Shown here: positions 1-8,920 of the stretch, one piece after another
Numbering within the stretch: the first letter of the stretch is position 1
How the letters are laid out: every line of letters begins with the position of its first letter
Position numbers and translations under genes: made by a program
Notes under the pieces: generated by a model
Databases searched by the model: none
Seen by the model: only the letters and a program-made list of their open reading frames with translations
Told to the model about the DNA's origin: nothing
Assembly: GCF_016862935.1 (NCBI RefSeq)
Contig: NZ_BONX01000023.1
Location: forward strand, 310,001-374,000
Direction of reading: 5' to 3'
Length of the DNA: 64,000 bases
DNA from: Plantactinospora mayteni
GTDB taxonomy: Bacteria; Actinomycetota; Actinomycetes; Mycobacteriales; Micromonosporaceae

Positions 1-232
1 GATCGACCGCACTCCATGGGGGAGCCCGCGCCGGTTCCTCGATCAGAGGCACAGACCGCCCATTCGGGCATCGCCGGGATCACCAGGTCGGAGAGCCGGC
101 GTTCACCCCGCGTTCTCCGGCGTTCTCGCTGCTGTGCTGGTGGGCCCGGGTCGGCCCGGCCGGCATCCCGCTGGCTGGACCCGGCGGACCGCGAGCGCGG
201 CGGACCGCCGCCGGGAGTGCCACACTGGTCGA

Positions 233-2080
233 ATGCCTGACCTGCGGTCGAAGACCTCCACGCACGGCCGGACGATGGCCGGCGCCCGCGCGCTGTGGCG
301 GGCCACCGGGATGACCGACGACGACTTCGGCAAGCCGATCGTCGCCATCGCGAACAGCTTCACCCAGTTCGTACCCGGGCACGTCCACCTCAAGGACCTC
401 GGCGGCCTGGTCGCCGAGGCGGTGGCCGAGGCGGGCGGCGTCGGCCGGGAGTTCAACACCATCGCGGTCGACGACGGCATCGCGATGGGGCACGGTGGGA
501 TGCTCTACTCGCTGCCCAGCCGGGAGCTGATCGCCGACGCGGTCGAATACATGGTGCAGGCGCACTGCGCGGACGCGCTGGTCTGCATCTCGAACTGCGA
601 CAAGATCACCCCCGGGATGCTGCTCGCCGCGCTCCGGCTGAACATCCCGACCGTCTTCGTCTCCGGCGGCCCGATGGAGGCCGGCAAGACGGTGGCGATC
701 GAGGGCATCGTGCACGACAAGATCGACCTGATCGACGCGATGATCGCCTCGTCCAACGACGCCGTCACCGACGAGCAGCTCGGCGCGATCGAGCGCTCCG
801 CCTGCCCGACCTGCGGCTCCTGCTCCGGCATGTTCACCGCCAACTCGATGAACTGCCTCACCGAGGCGATCGGCCTCGCGCTGCCCGGCAACGGGTCGGT
901 GCTGGCCACCCACGCCGCCCGCAAGGACCTCTTCGAGCGGGCCGGCCGGCTCGTCGTGGAGATCGCCAACCGCTGGTACGCCGACGACGACGCCTCGGTG
1001 CTGCCCCGGGCCATCGCCTCCCGGGCCGCGTTCGAGAACGCGGTCGCCCTGGACGTGGCGATGGGCGGCTCCACCAACACCGTGCTGCACCTGCTGGCCG
1101 CCGCCCGCGAGGCGGAGCTGGACTTCGGCGTCGCCGACATCGACGAGATCTCCCGCCAGGTGCCCTGCCTGGCCAAGGTCGCCCCGAACTCGCCGAAATA
1201 CCACATGGAGGACGTGCACCGGGCCGGTGGCATCCCGGCGATCCTCGGCGAGCTGGACCGGGCCGGGCTGCTGCGTCGGGACGTACACGCGGTGCACTCG
1301 GCCGACCTGGACGGGTGGCTGGCCGACTGGGACATCCGGAGCGGCAAGGCCAGCCAGGAGGCGATCGAGCTGTTCCACGCCGCCCCCGGCGGGGTACGCA
1401 CCACCGAGCCGTTCTCCACCGCCAACCGCTGGTCCAAACTGGACACCGATGCGGCCGAGGGCTGCATCCGGGACCGGGCACACGCCTACAGCGCCGACGG
1501 TGGGCTGGCGATCCTGCACGGCAACCTCGCCCCGGACGGCGCGGTGGTGAAGACCGCCGGCGTACCGGCCGAGTGCCTCACCTTCCGGGGCCCGGCCAAG
1601 GTCTACGAGTCGCAGGAGGCCGCGGTCGACGCGATCCTCGGCAAGCGGGTCGTCGCCGGTGACGTGGTGGTGATCCGCTACGAGGGCCCGAAGGGCGGGC
1701 CGGGGATGCAGGAGATGCTCTATCCCACCTCGTTCCTCAAGGGACGCGGCCTGGGCCGGGAGTGCGCGCTGATCACCGACGGCCGGTTCTCCGGCGGCAC
1801 CTCCGGGCTCTCCATCGGGCACGTCTCCCCGGAGGCGGCCGGCGGTGGGCTGATCGCGCTGGTCGAGTCCGGCGACGAGATCGTCATCGACATCCCGGCC
1901 CGGAAGATCGAGCTGGCGGTGGCTCCCGAGGTGCTGGAGGCGCGCCGGATCGCGCAGGAGAAGCGGGAGCGGCCGTACACGCCGGTGGACCGGGAGCGGC
2001 CGGTCTCCGCCGCGCTGCGCGCGTACGCCTCGATGGCGACCTCGGCCAGCGACGGCGCCTACCGGCGCGTCCCCGAGTGA
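233..2080 (+). CDS. ilvD: Dihydroxy-acid dehydratase
   Basis: Dehydrates 2,3-dihydroxy-isovalerate and -3-methylvalerate to the 2-oxo acids in valine and isoleucine synthesis; cytosolic iron-sulfur enzyme. The 615-residue product matches the usual IlvD length. Two family cysteine motifs are visible, [10 protein letters not shown] near residue 122 and [11 protein letters not shown] near 190, as well as the C-terminal [11 protein letters not shown] stretch. At the N-terminus it reads [11 protein letters not shown], as in the E. coli-type enzymes. The ATG at 233 gives the standard start [13 protein letters not shown]; a longer frame opens at 134 but its extra residues are low-complexity Arg/Pro/Gly. 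No strong ribosome site or attenuator leader is visible. A strong hairpin lies just after the stop. Confidence 0.96.
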   Translation: MPDLRSKTSTHGRTMAGARALWRATGMTDDDFGKPIVAIANSFTQFVPGHVHLKDLGGLVAEAVAEAGGVGREFNTIAVDDGIAMGHGGMLYSLPSRELIADAVEYMVQAHCADALVCISNCDKITPGMLLAALRLNIPTVFVSGGPMEAGKTVAIEGIVHDKIDLIDAMIASSNDAVTDEQLGAIERSACPTCGSCSGMFTANSMNCLTEAIGLALPGNGSVLATHAARKDLFERAGRLVVEIANRWYADDDASVLPRAIASRAAFENAVALDVAMGGSTNTVLHLLAAAREAELDFGVADIDEISRQVPCLAKVAPNSPKYHMEDVHRAGGIPAILGELDRAGLLRRDVHAVHSADLDGWLADWDIRSGKASQEAIELFHAAPGGVRTTEPFSTANRWSKLDTDAAEGCIRDRAHAYSADGGLAILHGNLAPDGAVVKTAGVPAECLTFRGPAKVYESQEAAVDAILGKRVVAGDVVVIRYEGPKGGPGMQEMLYPTSFLKGRGLGRECALITDGRFSGGTSGLSIGHVSPEAAGGGLIALVESGDEIVIDIPARKIELAVAPEVLEARRIAQEKRERPYTPVDRERPVSAALRAYASMATSASDGAYRRVPE

Positions 2081-2092
2081 GCGCGACGGCGG

Positions 2093-2124
2093 GCGCGGGT
2101 CACCCGTCGACGGGTGACCCGCGC
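2093..2124. terminator. Perfect 14-bp hairpin, likely bidirectional terminator
   Basis: The arms GCGCGGGTCACCCG and CGGGTGACCCGCGC pair perfectly around the loop TCGA. It sits 13 bases after the ilvD stop and before the end of the convergent hydrolase remnant. No U-tract follows, which is usual in GC-rich actinomycetes. Its function is inferred from position. Confidence 0.7.
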
Positions 2125-2146
2125 TCGCCCGTCAGAGGTGTGGGTC

Positions 2147-2529
2147 CTACTCGGACAGGAACTCCGTGATCAGGTCGGCCAGTTGGCGCGGGCCCTCGGC
2201 CACCATGGCGTGGCTGGCGCCGTCGAGTTCGCGTACCTCCAGCCACGGGTTGTCCCGAACGGTCGCCAGCCGCTCCAGGACCCGACGCCGGTGTGCGGCG
2301 TACAGGTCGTGGAAGGGGCGCTGCTCGGGCATGTCCACTGTGGCTAGCACCAGCAGCAGCGGGCAGCGGACCTCCCGGTAGACCGGCGTCAGGTCCAGCG
2401 ACTCCATGGCCAGCCGCAACTCCTCGGTCAACTCCGGATCGGGGCGCCGGAGCCGCCGAAGTCCCGGGCGACGATCGGCAGGGTGCCGGAGTCGACAGAT
2501 ATCTCGGAGCAGTGGGGTACGTCAGGCAC
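2147..2529 (-). pseudogene. Alpha/beta-hydrolase remnant with internal deletion
   Basis: Two pieces of an alpha/beta-hydrolase lie in different frames. From a GTG at 2529 comes a 33-residue N-terminal piece ending in LPIVARDFGGSGAP, the usual run-up to the oxyanion loop, followed at once by a stop. In another frame the next bases continue as a C-terminal piece (EELRLAMESLD to ITEFLSE) containing the late catalytic-acid region and the DGASHAM histidine. The central part with the nucleophile elbow, roughly half of a normal 250-280-residue enzyme, is missing. The GTG overlaps the stop of the upstream HTH gene (GTGCCTGA), so the intact ancestor was probably translationally coupled to it. A short independent protein from 2431 is possible but would lack the active-site serine. 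Confidence 0.75.
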
Positions 2530-2992
2530 GGCGGGGCCGTCCTTCCTCCAGTAGTCGGTCACGGACGGAGGAGGGCAGCACACCACCTTCCGGATGACGG
2601 ACCAGCTTGCCCCGGTTGACCAGGTCGTGAACCCCCTGCCGGGTGATCCCGAGCATCGCCCCGGCCACCGCGTACGTCACCGACTCGGCGGTGGGGTGCC
2701 CGACCCGGTGCGCGATGACCTGGCCCAGCGGGCTGCGCCACCAGTCGAGCGGGGGCTCGAACGGGCCGTCCCCGGGATAGAGCGTCGAGACGATCCGCAC
2801 CGCGGTGCCGACCGCCTCCCGGTCGTCACCGTCGATCAGCCGGGACGCCCAGGTCTCGGCTCGAATCCGCACCACCGTACGCAGCGCGTCGACCACGTCG
2901 TCCCCGTCGAGCAGGATCTCCAGTGGATCGAGCAGCCGGACATCCATCGTCCGGAGCAGTTGCGCGACGAGTTCGTCATGGGTCGGCGGCAT
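2522..2992 (-). CDS. Small HTH DNA-binding protein
   Basis: 156 residues, probably a cytosolic DNA-binding regulator. The C-terminal third (about residues 105-150, TYAVAGAMLGITRQGVHDLV then NRGKLVRHPEGG) looks like a MerR/excisionase-type helix-turn-helix with a short wing. The N-terminal 100 residues are helical and acidic and I do not recognise them. ATG start with a good GGAGGG site. Directly upstream are two identical-spaced 19-bp palindromes, which suggests autoregulation. The only downstream gene is the broken hydrolase, so the original regulatory or antitoxin-like partnership may be lost. Function beyond DNA binding is unknown. Confidence 0.7.
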   Translation of the reverse strand: MPPTHDELVAQLLRTMDVRLLDPLEILLDGDDVVDALRTVVRIRAETWASRLIDGDDREAVGTAVRIVSTLYPGDGPFEPPLDWWRSPLGQVIAHRVGHPTAESVTYAVAGAMLGITRQGVHDLVNRGKLVRHPEGGVLPSSVRDRLLEEGRPRRA

Positions 2993-3005
2993 GGCACCCT
3001 CCTCA

Positions 3006-3045
3006 CTTGACGTTTAGTGTCAAGTACTTGACGGCCACTGTCAAG
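3006..3045. promoter_or_regulatory. Tandem 19-bp palindromic operators
   Basis: Two dyads of the form CTTGAC-N7-GTCAAG occupy 3006-3024 and 3027-3045. Their centres are 21 bp apart, two helical turns, so two dimers would bind the same DNA face. They lie directly upstream of the ribosome site of the minus-strand HTH gene. On the minus strand each dyad also supplies a TTGACA -35-like hexamer. Autorepression by the adjacent HTH protein is an inference. Confidence 0.7.
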
Positions 3046-3106
3046 CACCTGTCGGGTCGACGGTCCGGGGTCGCCGGCGGACCTGGGGCCGCGGACGGGG
3101 CGACGG

Positions 3107-3715
3107 TCAGTTCCGCACGCGGACCGGGTTGAGCAGCGCGACGAGCACCCCGTCCACCCGGTCGAGCAGCGGGCCGGCCGACGCGCCGTCCGCGAGGGCG
3201 CTCTCCATCACCCCGTGCAGCCCGTGCAGCAGGAACTCGACCGTGAAGGCGGGATCCTCGACCGCCAGTTCACCGCCGCGCACACCCTGCTCGACCAGGT
3301 CCAGCAGGCTGGCCCGGATCGGCCCGAGTTCGTCGCGCTCCTCGATGCCGGCCTCGTGGAACAGCAACGCGACCAGCGCGGCGTTGGCCACCCCGAACTC
3401 GAACATCCCGGCCACGAACCGGCGTACCCGATCGAGGGTCGACGCGTCCGGCCCGACCGAGACCGCTGCGGCACCGGCGGCCAGGATCTGCTCGTTGCAG
3501 CGGTTCCGCAACGCGGTGAAGACCTGGGCCTTGGAACCGAAGTACTCGTAGACGGTGCCCTTGCCGAGGCCGGCCTCGGCGGCGATACCGTCGATGGTCG
3601 CGTCGACCCCGTCCCGGAGCAGTACCCGGGCCGCCGCGTCCAGGATCTGGGCTGGTCGTTCGGCCGGCGCCCGGGCCGCGCGGGGCCGCCGTGCTGTCGC
3701 TCTGGTACCGCTCAT
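3107..3715 (-). CDS. TetR-family transcriptional regulator
   Basis: A 202-residue repressor of the TetR/AcrR type. The N-terminal HTH is clear: AQILDAAARVLLRDGVDAT, then GIAAEAGLGKGTVYEYFGSK at about residues 20-65. The rest is a helical ligand-binding domain with no recognisable effector pocket. The ATG at 3715 (MSGTRATARR) is preferred over one ten codons upstream because it leaves the intergenic operators outside the gene. It is divergent from the siderophore-interacting reductase at 3886, with two copies of a perfect palindrome between them, so it probably controls both genes. Confidence 0.9.
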   Translation of the reverse strand: MSGTRATARRPRAARAPAERPAQILDAAARVLLRDGVDATIDGIAAEAGLGKGTVYEYFGSKAQVFTALRNRCNEQILAAGAAAVSVGPDASTLDRVRRFVAGMFEFGVANAALVALLFHEAGIEERDELGPIRASLLDLVEQGVRGGELAVEDPAFTVEFLLHGLHGVMESALADGASAGPLLDRVDGVLVALLNPVRVRN

Positions 3716-3744
3716 AGCGCCGGAGCCTAGTGCCGGCCTTGACA

Positions 3745-3795
3745 ACCGACCAGCGGTCGGTAGGTTTGGACCACACTTACCGACCGACGGTCGGT
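3745..3795. promoter_or_regulatory. Paired TetR-type operators
   Basis: Two perfect palindromes ACCGACC-N3-GGTCGGT lie at 3745-3761 and 3779-3795, 34 bp centre to centre. They sit in the divergent gap between the TetR gene and the siderophore-interacting protein gene. Arm length and symmetry are typical of TetR-family operators; binding by the neighbouring regulator is inferred. Confidence 0.8.
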
Positions 3796-3885
3796 CGGAC
3801 CATAGGTCGTGGGCAACGCTTCACCCACGCCATCCGTCCCGACGCCACCACCGTCCCGCTCCCGGGTCGCCCCGAGAGGATCGAG

Positions 3886-4605
3886 ATGAGAAGCCCCGCG
3901 GATCTGCTCTTCCTGTCCGGCACCGTCGAGGAGATCGAGGCGGTGACCCACCGGATGCGCCGGCTGCGCGTCACCGGCGACCGGCTCCGGACCATCCCCT
4001 GGCTCCCCGGCCAGCATGTACGCGTGAACGTCACGCCGCCGCGCGACTGGCTGCGCCGCCCCGGAGACGCCCGGCGCAGCTACTCGGTCTGGGGACTGGA
4101 CCGTGACCGGGGCAGCCTCGACCTAGGCGTACTCGACCACGGCGACGGGCCGGGCGCGGCCTGGTCGCGTACCGCCCGGCCGGGCCAGTCGATCAGCCTG
4201 TCCCGTCCCGAGGGCCGGCTGACCCTGCGCGAGTCGGCGTACCACCTGTTCGTCGGTGACGAGACCGCCGCCGTCGCCTTCGCCGCCATGCTGCGGGCGC
4301 TGCCCACGCGGATTCCGGCGTACGGGGTGCTGGTCACCGACCGCCCCGGCGGAGAGGTGCCACTGCCCGCCGACCGGCAACTGCCCTGGGTGTATCGGGG
4401 CGACGCCGACCCGGCCGACGGCAGGACCCTGCTCCAGGCGGTACGCGCCCTCGACCTGCCCGGCGAGCCGGGCAGCGGCTACCTGGCCGGCGAGGCCCGC
4501 ACCTGCCAGGCCGTCCGGGACCATCTGGTCCGGGACCGGGGCTGGTCCCGGCGCCAGATCGTGGTCAAGCCGTTCTGGGCACCCGGGCGGCGGGGCCTCG
4601 ACTGA
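3886..4605 (+). CDS. Siderophore-interacting protein (FAD/NAD(P)H ferric reductase)
   Basis: A 239-residue flavoprotein of the ViuB/SIP family, which reduces ferric siderophores in the cytosol to release iron. The FAD-binding strand RRSYSVWGLD lies near residue 64, the NAD(P)H domain begins near FVGDETAAVAF, and the C-terminus carries YLAGEARTCQAVRDHL and the family ending KPFWAPGRRG. ATG at 3886 with a GAGAGGATCGAG leader; a longer frame from 3730 would run through the operators and is rejected. No iron-box was recognised. Control by the divergent TetR regulator is likely. No siderophore biosynthesis or uptake genes lie next to it. Confidence 0.88.
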   Translation: MRSPADLLFLSGTVEEIEAVTHRMRRLRVTGDRLRTIPWLPGQHVRVNVTPPRDWLRRPGDARRSYSVWGLDRDRGSLDLGVLDHGDGPGAAWSRTARPGQSISLSRPEGRLTLRESAYHLFVGDETAAVAFAAMLRALPTRIPAYGVLVTDRPGGEVPLPADRQLPWVYRGDADPADGRTLLQAVRALDLPGEPGSGYLAGEARTCQAVRDHLVRDRGWSRRQIVVKPFWAPGRRGLD

Positions 4606-4793
4606 GGACCCTGCTGCCGCAGACCAGCTCCAGATGCACGCCGGCCGGTCGCCCACCCGGACCGACCCGATCGACCAGGCCGACCGGGCCGAGCCGGGCT
4701 GACCCAGCCGACCGGGCGAGCCGGGCTGACCAGGCTGACCGGGCCGTGCCGAGCCGATCCGATCGACCGGGCCGACGGGCCGGGCCGGGCCGG
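4606..4793. repeat. Low-complexity GC-rich spacer
   Basis: Between two convergent genes is a stretch of irregular repeats of GACCGGGCCGAGCCGGGCTG and shorter variants, in several registers. No coding pattern is convincing. It probably arose by slippage and may help separate the two transcripts. Confidence 0.5.
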
Positions 4794-5585
4794 TCAGTAG
4801 CCGGGGAAGACCTGGCGCAGGTCGTCGAGGCTGAGCGGGCCGGTCACGGTCATCGTCTCGGGCGTGTTTTCGGGCGCCAGCCGGCCGGCGGCCAACCGCA
4901 GGAACGCCTCGGCCGGCCCGGTGATCTCGCCGGCGGGCTGCTCCGGCAGCTCCGCCAGCTCGACCCGGTCGGCCAGCCGCAGCCCCAGGGACCGGTCCGG
5001 GTCACTCAGCCGCAGCGCCAGTTCCACCGGCCGGTCGGCGACCGCGTCCGGCCGGCCGATCCAGCCGAGCAGGCCGTCGAGCCGGTCGAGCAGCAGCGGC
5101 ACCGCCTCCGGCGCCACCGTCGCGTACCGGTTGAAGGCGACCTCCACGTCCCACTCGTGCAGGGCGAACTCGCTGAGCCGCATCCCGGCGGCGGTCCCGA
5201 GGTCGACCGGCTCGGGCAGGAAACCGAGGTCGATCCGTACGCTCTCCCGGGTGGTCGCGTCCAGCGACTCGTACCGCTCGACGAGCCGCCGGTTGGCGTC
5301 GAGGAAGCCCTCGGCGTGTTCGATCGGGGTCATCGCGTCCCACCGCGCCCAGACCTGCTTGTTGAAGTCCGCGTCCAGCGCGGGGCCCTCGCGCAGCGCC
5401 ACGTCGAGGGTGGCCTCGTTGATCTCGGCGCCGCTGCCGAGATGGCTGAGCACCTGCGACACCTGCCACTCGCTGGCCCCGGACGGCCGGGTCAGGTCGG
5501 TCGGGCCGAGGTCGCGGACCAGCGCCGCGAGTTCGTCGTGGCCCGAGCGGAGGGCGGCGATGGTCGTGTCGGCAGTAGTGGCCAT
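4794..5585 (-). CDS. Maleylpyruvate-isomerase/DinB-family mycothiol-dependent protein
   Basis: A 263-residue protein of the MDMPI/DinB four-helix-bundle superfamily (TIGR03083-like). The N-terminal domain has the usual metal-site pattern: GASEWQVSQVLSHLGSGAEI supplies the first histidine near residue 50, and LSEFALHEWDVEVAF near 150 supplies the late His and acidic ligands. The C-terminal part is the small lipid-transfer-like domain of this family. Members use mycothiol as a thiol cofactor, consistent with an actinomycete; the substrate here is unknown. ATG at 5585 chosen because the sequence before it is non-coding Arg/Gly-rich. Confidence 0.8.
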   Translation of the reverse strand: MATTADTTIAALRSGHDELAALVRDLGPTDLTRPSGASEWQVSQVLSHLGSGAEINEATLDVALREGPALDADFNKQVWARWDAMTPIEHAEGFLDANRRLVERYESLDATTRESVRIDLGFLPEPVDLGTAAGMRLSEFALHEWDVEVAFNRYATVAPEAVPLLLDRLDGLLGWIGRPDAVADRPVELALRLSDPDRSLGLRLADRVELAELPEQPAGEITGPAEAFLRLAAGRLAPENTPETMTVTGPLSLDDLRQVFPGY

Positions 5586-5923
5586 GTCTTCCTGTCTCCT
5601 GGGTCGTACGTCGCCGGCTCCGGATCGGCCGGCGCGACACATCCGCCCATCATGCCCGCTGACCCCGACCGAGCGCCGACCCTCCGCCCGCCGACCCGCC
5701 CAGCGGGCCGACGCCGGAGCCGGCCGAGCAGTTCCACGGTCGTACGGTGCGACGCGGCCCGGGGCCGTCGAGCCCACCACCAGCACGGGATATTTACACC
5801 GGCAGACGTCTCGATTAGCATGATCACCAGTGAGTACACGTTGGGTGGCGCCCCCGACACGGGAAGTGACTATCCCTGCCGACCCGGCAGGGCCGTCACC
5901 GAAGTGACGACAGGAGAACTACC
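5586..5923. other. Divergent intergenic region with small hairpins
   Basis: 338 bases between the divergent MDMPI-type and carboxypeptidase genes. The first half is GC-rich with no recognisable signal. Near the carboxypeptidase start there is an AT-richer patch (5790-5830) suitable for a promoter. It is followed by two small perfect hairpins, CTGCCG-ACC-CGGCAG at 5876-5890 and GTCAC-CGAA-GTGAC at 5895-5908. These lie just before the AGGAG ribosome site and could affect translation. Confidence 0.4.
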
Positions 5924-7918
5924 GTGGGCTCCGAGATCACCCGACCCTCCCCCGACCACTCCGCTGCCGGCGAGCCGACCCCGCCGCCCGTACCCCGAAC
6001 CTTCCGCCGGCCGACCTCGAAGCTGGTGACCCTGCTGGCGGGCGCCCTCGTGCTGGCCAGTACGCCCCTGTGGGGGACCGGCGATCCGGTCGCGCTCGAC
6101 GACGCCGAACTCTCGGCGGCACCGACGTACACGATCGGGTTGCAGCCGGCCGCGGACCCGGGGCCGTTCCCCGGCAGCGTCACCCCGACCACCCCGACCA
6201 TCACCATCGCCGGGGAGCGGGACGGGGAGAGCACCTTCGACGTCGTACGGTATCCGCAGGTGCAGCCGAAGCAGCCGGGCCAGCTTGACTTCGACCACTT
6301 CCACACCGGGATCGAGATCCAGTGGTGGTTGAAGAAGTGGGCGCACGAGCGGCCGGACATCGTCGACCTCTACATCGTCGGCGAGAGCTTCGGCGGTGAG
6401 CCGATCTACCAGCTCACCATCACCGACAAGTCGACAGGTGCCGACACCGACAAGCCGGCCGCGTACTTCGAGGGCAACCGGCACTCCGGCGAGATCTCCT
6501 CGGCCGAGAGTTCGCTCTGGCTGGCACACCACCTGATCAGCCGGGCCGGCAAGGACCGGCAGGTGGACCGGATCCTCGCCGAGAAGACCGTCTACATCCG
6601 GCCGGTGAACAACCCGGACGGGCACAACCTCTACCTCTACACCGCGCAGACCAACCGGTCGTCGGTCCGGCCGACCGACAACGACGGGGACGGCAGGCTC
6701 GACGAGGACCCCGGCGAGGACCTCAACGGCGACGGCTACCTGAGCCAGATGCGGCAGTACGTGGGCGCCGGCAAGGGCACCCACGTGGTCGACGACCGCG
6801 ATCCGGCCAGGGTGGTGATGCGCAGCGTCGGGGCCGGCAACGGCGACTACCTGATGTACTCCGAGGGCATCGACAACGACGGCGACGGCCGGGACAACGA
6901 GGACGGCGTCGGCGGCCTCGACCTGCACCGGAACTACCCGTACAACTGGCACGTCATGCCCGGCTACGACGAGACCGGCCGGAACCTCACCCAGACCGGA
7001 GCCGGCGAGTACCCGCTGTCGGAGCCGGAGACCCGGCACGTCTACACCTGGCTGATGTCGCACACCAACATCGGCGCGGTGAACAGCATGGACACCCGGG
7101 TGCCGATGCACCTGCGCGGCCCGTCGACCTGCGACCCGGTCGAGTGCATGTACACCGGCGACCGCAAGCTCTACGAGCACTTCGACCGGGCCGGCGTCGG
7201 CTTCACCGGCTACCGGTACTCCGGCAGCGTCTACATCGACTACGCCACCCGCAACGGCGGCGACCCGGAGGCGCTCTTCGGGCACGGCCCGGACTTCGGC
7301 TACTTCCAGTACGGCGCGGTCTGGTACGGCGACGAGATCTGGAACGGCGGCGACTTCGTCGACTACGACAAGGACGAGCGGTTCGCCGACTGGGAGCGGT
7401 CGCGGTGGTGCGTCGAGAACCGGCGGACCAACTGCTTCCTGCCGTGGACGAAGATCCAGCACCCGAAGCACGGCGAGGTCGAGGTCGGCGGGATCAACCC
7501 GAAGTTCTGGGCGCAGAACCCGTCGCCGGACCTGATCGGGCAGTGGGCGGCGAACCAGGCCCGGTTCAACATCTATCTGACCGAGTCGCTGCCGCAGGTG
7601 GCGCTCTCGCAGGTCGGCGTACGCAAGCTCCGGGACGGGCAGAGCGACGGCGCGACGCACGAGATCACCGCCACCGTCACCAACACCGGCCGGATTCCCA
7701 CCGCGCTGGAGCAGGCGAAGGAAGTCAAGATCGTGGCTCCGGACACCGTCGAGGTGCAGGGCGCGCGGCTGGTCGGCGAGGCTCCGCAGTTCTTCCTGGA
7801 CGGCGGGAAGAAGCAGCGGGTGACGCTGCGGGTCACCAAGGCCGGGGCCGAGTCGGTCACGGTACGGGCGGTCAGCGTCCGGGGCGGGCTGGACTCCGCA
7901 CCGGCACGGCTGGGCTGA
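5924..7918 (+). CDS. Secreted M14 zinc carboxypeptidase
   Basis: A 664-residue exported metallopeptidase. An N-terminal cytosolic Pro-rich tail is followed by a hydrophobic signal segment (LVTLLAGALVLASTPL, about residues 31-46). The catalytic domain shows the HxxE zinc pair in GNRHSGEIS near residue 186, the third histidine and substrate-binding Arg/Asn in LDLHRNYPYNW near 337, and the GEVEVGG segment near 525 that carries the catalytic glutamate in this clade. Two Asp-rich calcium-loop-like stretches (DNDGDGRLDEDPGED, DNDGDGRDNEDG) sit between the zinc ligands. The last 110 residues look like a beta-sandwich with NTG-type motifs. GTG start with AGGAG seven bases upstream. Confidence 0.9.
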   Translation: MGSEITRPSPDHSAAGEPTPPPVPRTFRRPTSKLVTLLAGALVLASTPLWGTGDPVALDDAELSAAPTYTIGLQPAADPGPFPGSVTPTTPTITIAGERDGESTFDVVRYPQVQPKQPGQLDFDHFHTGIEIQWWLKKWAHERPDIVDLYIVGESFGGEPIYQLTITDKSTGADTDKPAAYFEGNRHSGEISSAESSLWLAHHLISRAGKDRQVDRILAEKTVYIRPVNNPDGHNLYLYTAQTNRSSVRPTDNDGDGRLDEDPGEDLNGDGYLSQMRQYVGAGKGTHVVDDRDPARVVMRSVGAGNGDYLMYSEGIDNDGDGRDNEDGVGGLDLHRNYPYNWHVMPGYDETGRNLTQTGAGEYPLSEPETRHVYTWLMSHTNIGAVNSMDTRVPMHLRGPSTCDPVECMYTGDRKLYEHFDRAGVGFTGYRYSGSVYIDYATRNGGDPEALFGHGPDFGYFQYGAVWYGDEIWNGGDFVDYDKDERFADWERSRWCVENRRTNCFLPWTKIQHPKHGEVEVGGINPKFWAQNPSPDLIGQWAANQARFNIYLTESLPQVALSQVGVRKLRDGQSDGATHEITATVTNTGRIPTALEQAKEVKIVAPDTVEVQGARLVGEAPQFFLDGGKKQRVTLRVTKAGAESVTVRAVSVRGGLDSAPARLG

Positions 7919-7930
7919 CCCTGCTCGTCG

Positions 7931-7962
7931 TCCCCGCCCCGCGCGACCCCGCGGGGCGGGGA
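7931..7962. terminator. Perfect 13-bp GC hairpin, bidirectional terminator
   Basis: TCCCCGCCCCGCG pairs perfectly with CGCGGGGCGGGGA around a six-base loop. It lies between the convergent carboxypeptidase and nudC genes, so it can end both transcripts. Confidence 0.75.
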
Positions 7963-7996
7963 CACCCCCGGCACCGGGGCTACGAGTGATCCGGGG

Positions 7997-8920
7997 CTAC
8001 GGGTGATCCGGGTCGGCGTCGAGCCAGGCTTCCAGCAGCAGCCGGTCGATCGAGTCCGGGTTGCCGAGCCGGCCGCGTACCGCCCGTCGGTCCCGCAGGT
8101 CCGCCCGGCTGAACCACCGGGTCTCCAGCAGCTCCTCGCCGTCCACAGTGGTCACCTCGTCCCCGGCCGTGGCGAAGAAGCCCACCATCAGGCCGGCCGG
8201 GAACGGCCACGGCTGGGAGGCGAAGTAGTGCACCGAGTCGACGGCGATACCGGCCTCCTCGGCCACCTCCCGCCGTACCGCGTCCTCCAGACTCTCGCCG
8301 ACCTCCAGGAAGCCGGCCAGCAGCGCGAACGAGTCCTCGCCCGCACCGGCGTGCCGGGCCAGCAGGCAGCGGGCCGGCGGGCCGGGCAACTCCACCAACA
8401 TGATCACCGCCGGGCTGATCCGGGGGAAGAGGAGCTGCTCGCACCCGGTGCACCTGCGGGCCGCACCGCCCTCGACCGACCGGGCAGGCTCGCCACACGC
8501 GCCGCAGAAGCGCTGGTTACGGTGCCAATAGCAGAGCCCCCGGGCGTACGCCAGCACCGCCGCCTCGGCCGGGTCGAGCCGCTGCACCAGCCGGCGTACG
8601 TCCACGGCCCGGTCGGCACCGACCGCGCTGAGCGCCTCGTGCTCCGGTACGCCGCTCAGGTCGACGGCGAAGATCGGCCGGTCGCCGTCGAGGCCGAGGA
8701 AGACCGGGTCACCGAGGTCGGTCGGTAGCCGGTGCTGACCGCCATCGGTCAACCGTGACACCGCGTCCCGCCTCACCAGGCAGCGGTCCCGCCAGAGCGG
8801 TACCACCTCGGCCCGGTCACTGGCGAACAGCCGGCGCAACCCGTCGGGATCCCGCCGCAGCCCACCCGCACGGTCCAGGGCCCCGCCCGCGTACGCGGTG
8901 ACGACGCCCCCGCTCAGCAT
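7997..8920 (-). CDS. nudC: NAD(+)/NADH diphosphatase (NudC-type Nudix hydrolase)
   Basis: 307 residues, similar to actinobacterial NudC. It hydrolyses NAD(H), and in other bacteria NAD-capped RNA, to NMN plus AMP. A four-cysteine zinc ribbon (CGACGEP then CTGCEQ) precedes the Nudix box GFLEVGESLEDAVRREVAEEAG, listed here only as its core GESLEDAVRREVAEE. The NudC-specific SQPWPFP motif follows. The N-terminal domain is the variable NudC fold. ATG at 8920 gives MLSGGVVTAYAGG; the frame stays open further upstream but reads as compositional noise. It is convergent with the carboxypeptidase across a strong hairpin. Confidence 0.93.
   Translation of the reverse strand: MLSGGVVTAYAGGALDRAGGLRRDPDGLRRLFASDRAEVVPLWRDRCLVRRDAVSRLTDGGQHRLPTDLGDPVFLGLDGDRPIFAVDLSGVPEHEALSAVGADRAVDVRRLVQRLDPAEAAVLAYARGLCYWHRNQRFCGACGEPARSVEGGAARRCTGCEQLLFPRISPAVIMLVELPGPPARCLLARHAGAGEDSFALLAGFLEVGESLEDAVRREVAEEAGIAVDSVHYFASQPWPFPAGLMVGFFATAGDEVTTVDGEELLETRWFSRADLRDRRAVRGRLGNPDSIDRLLLEAWLDADPDHP

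Noticed and set aside
4606-4793. Regulatory array in the GACCGGGCCGAGCC repeats
   Set aside because: Units are irregular in length and phase, not palindromic, and lie between convergent genes, so slippage explains them better.
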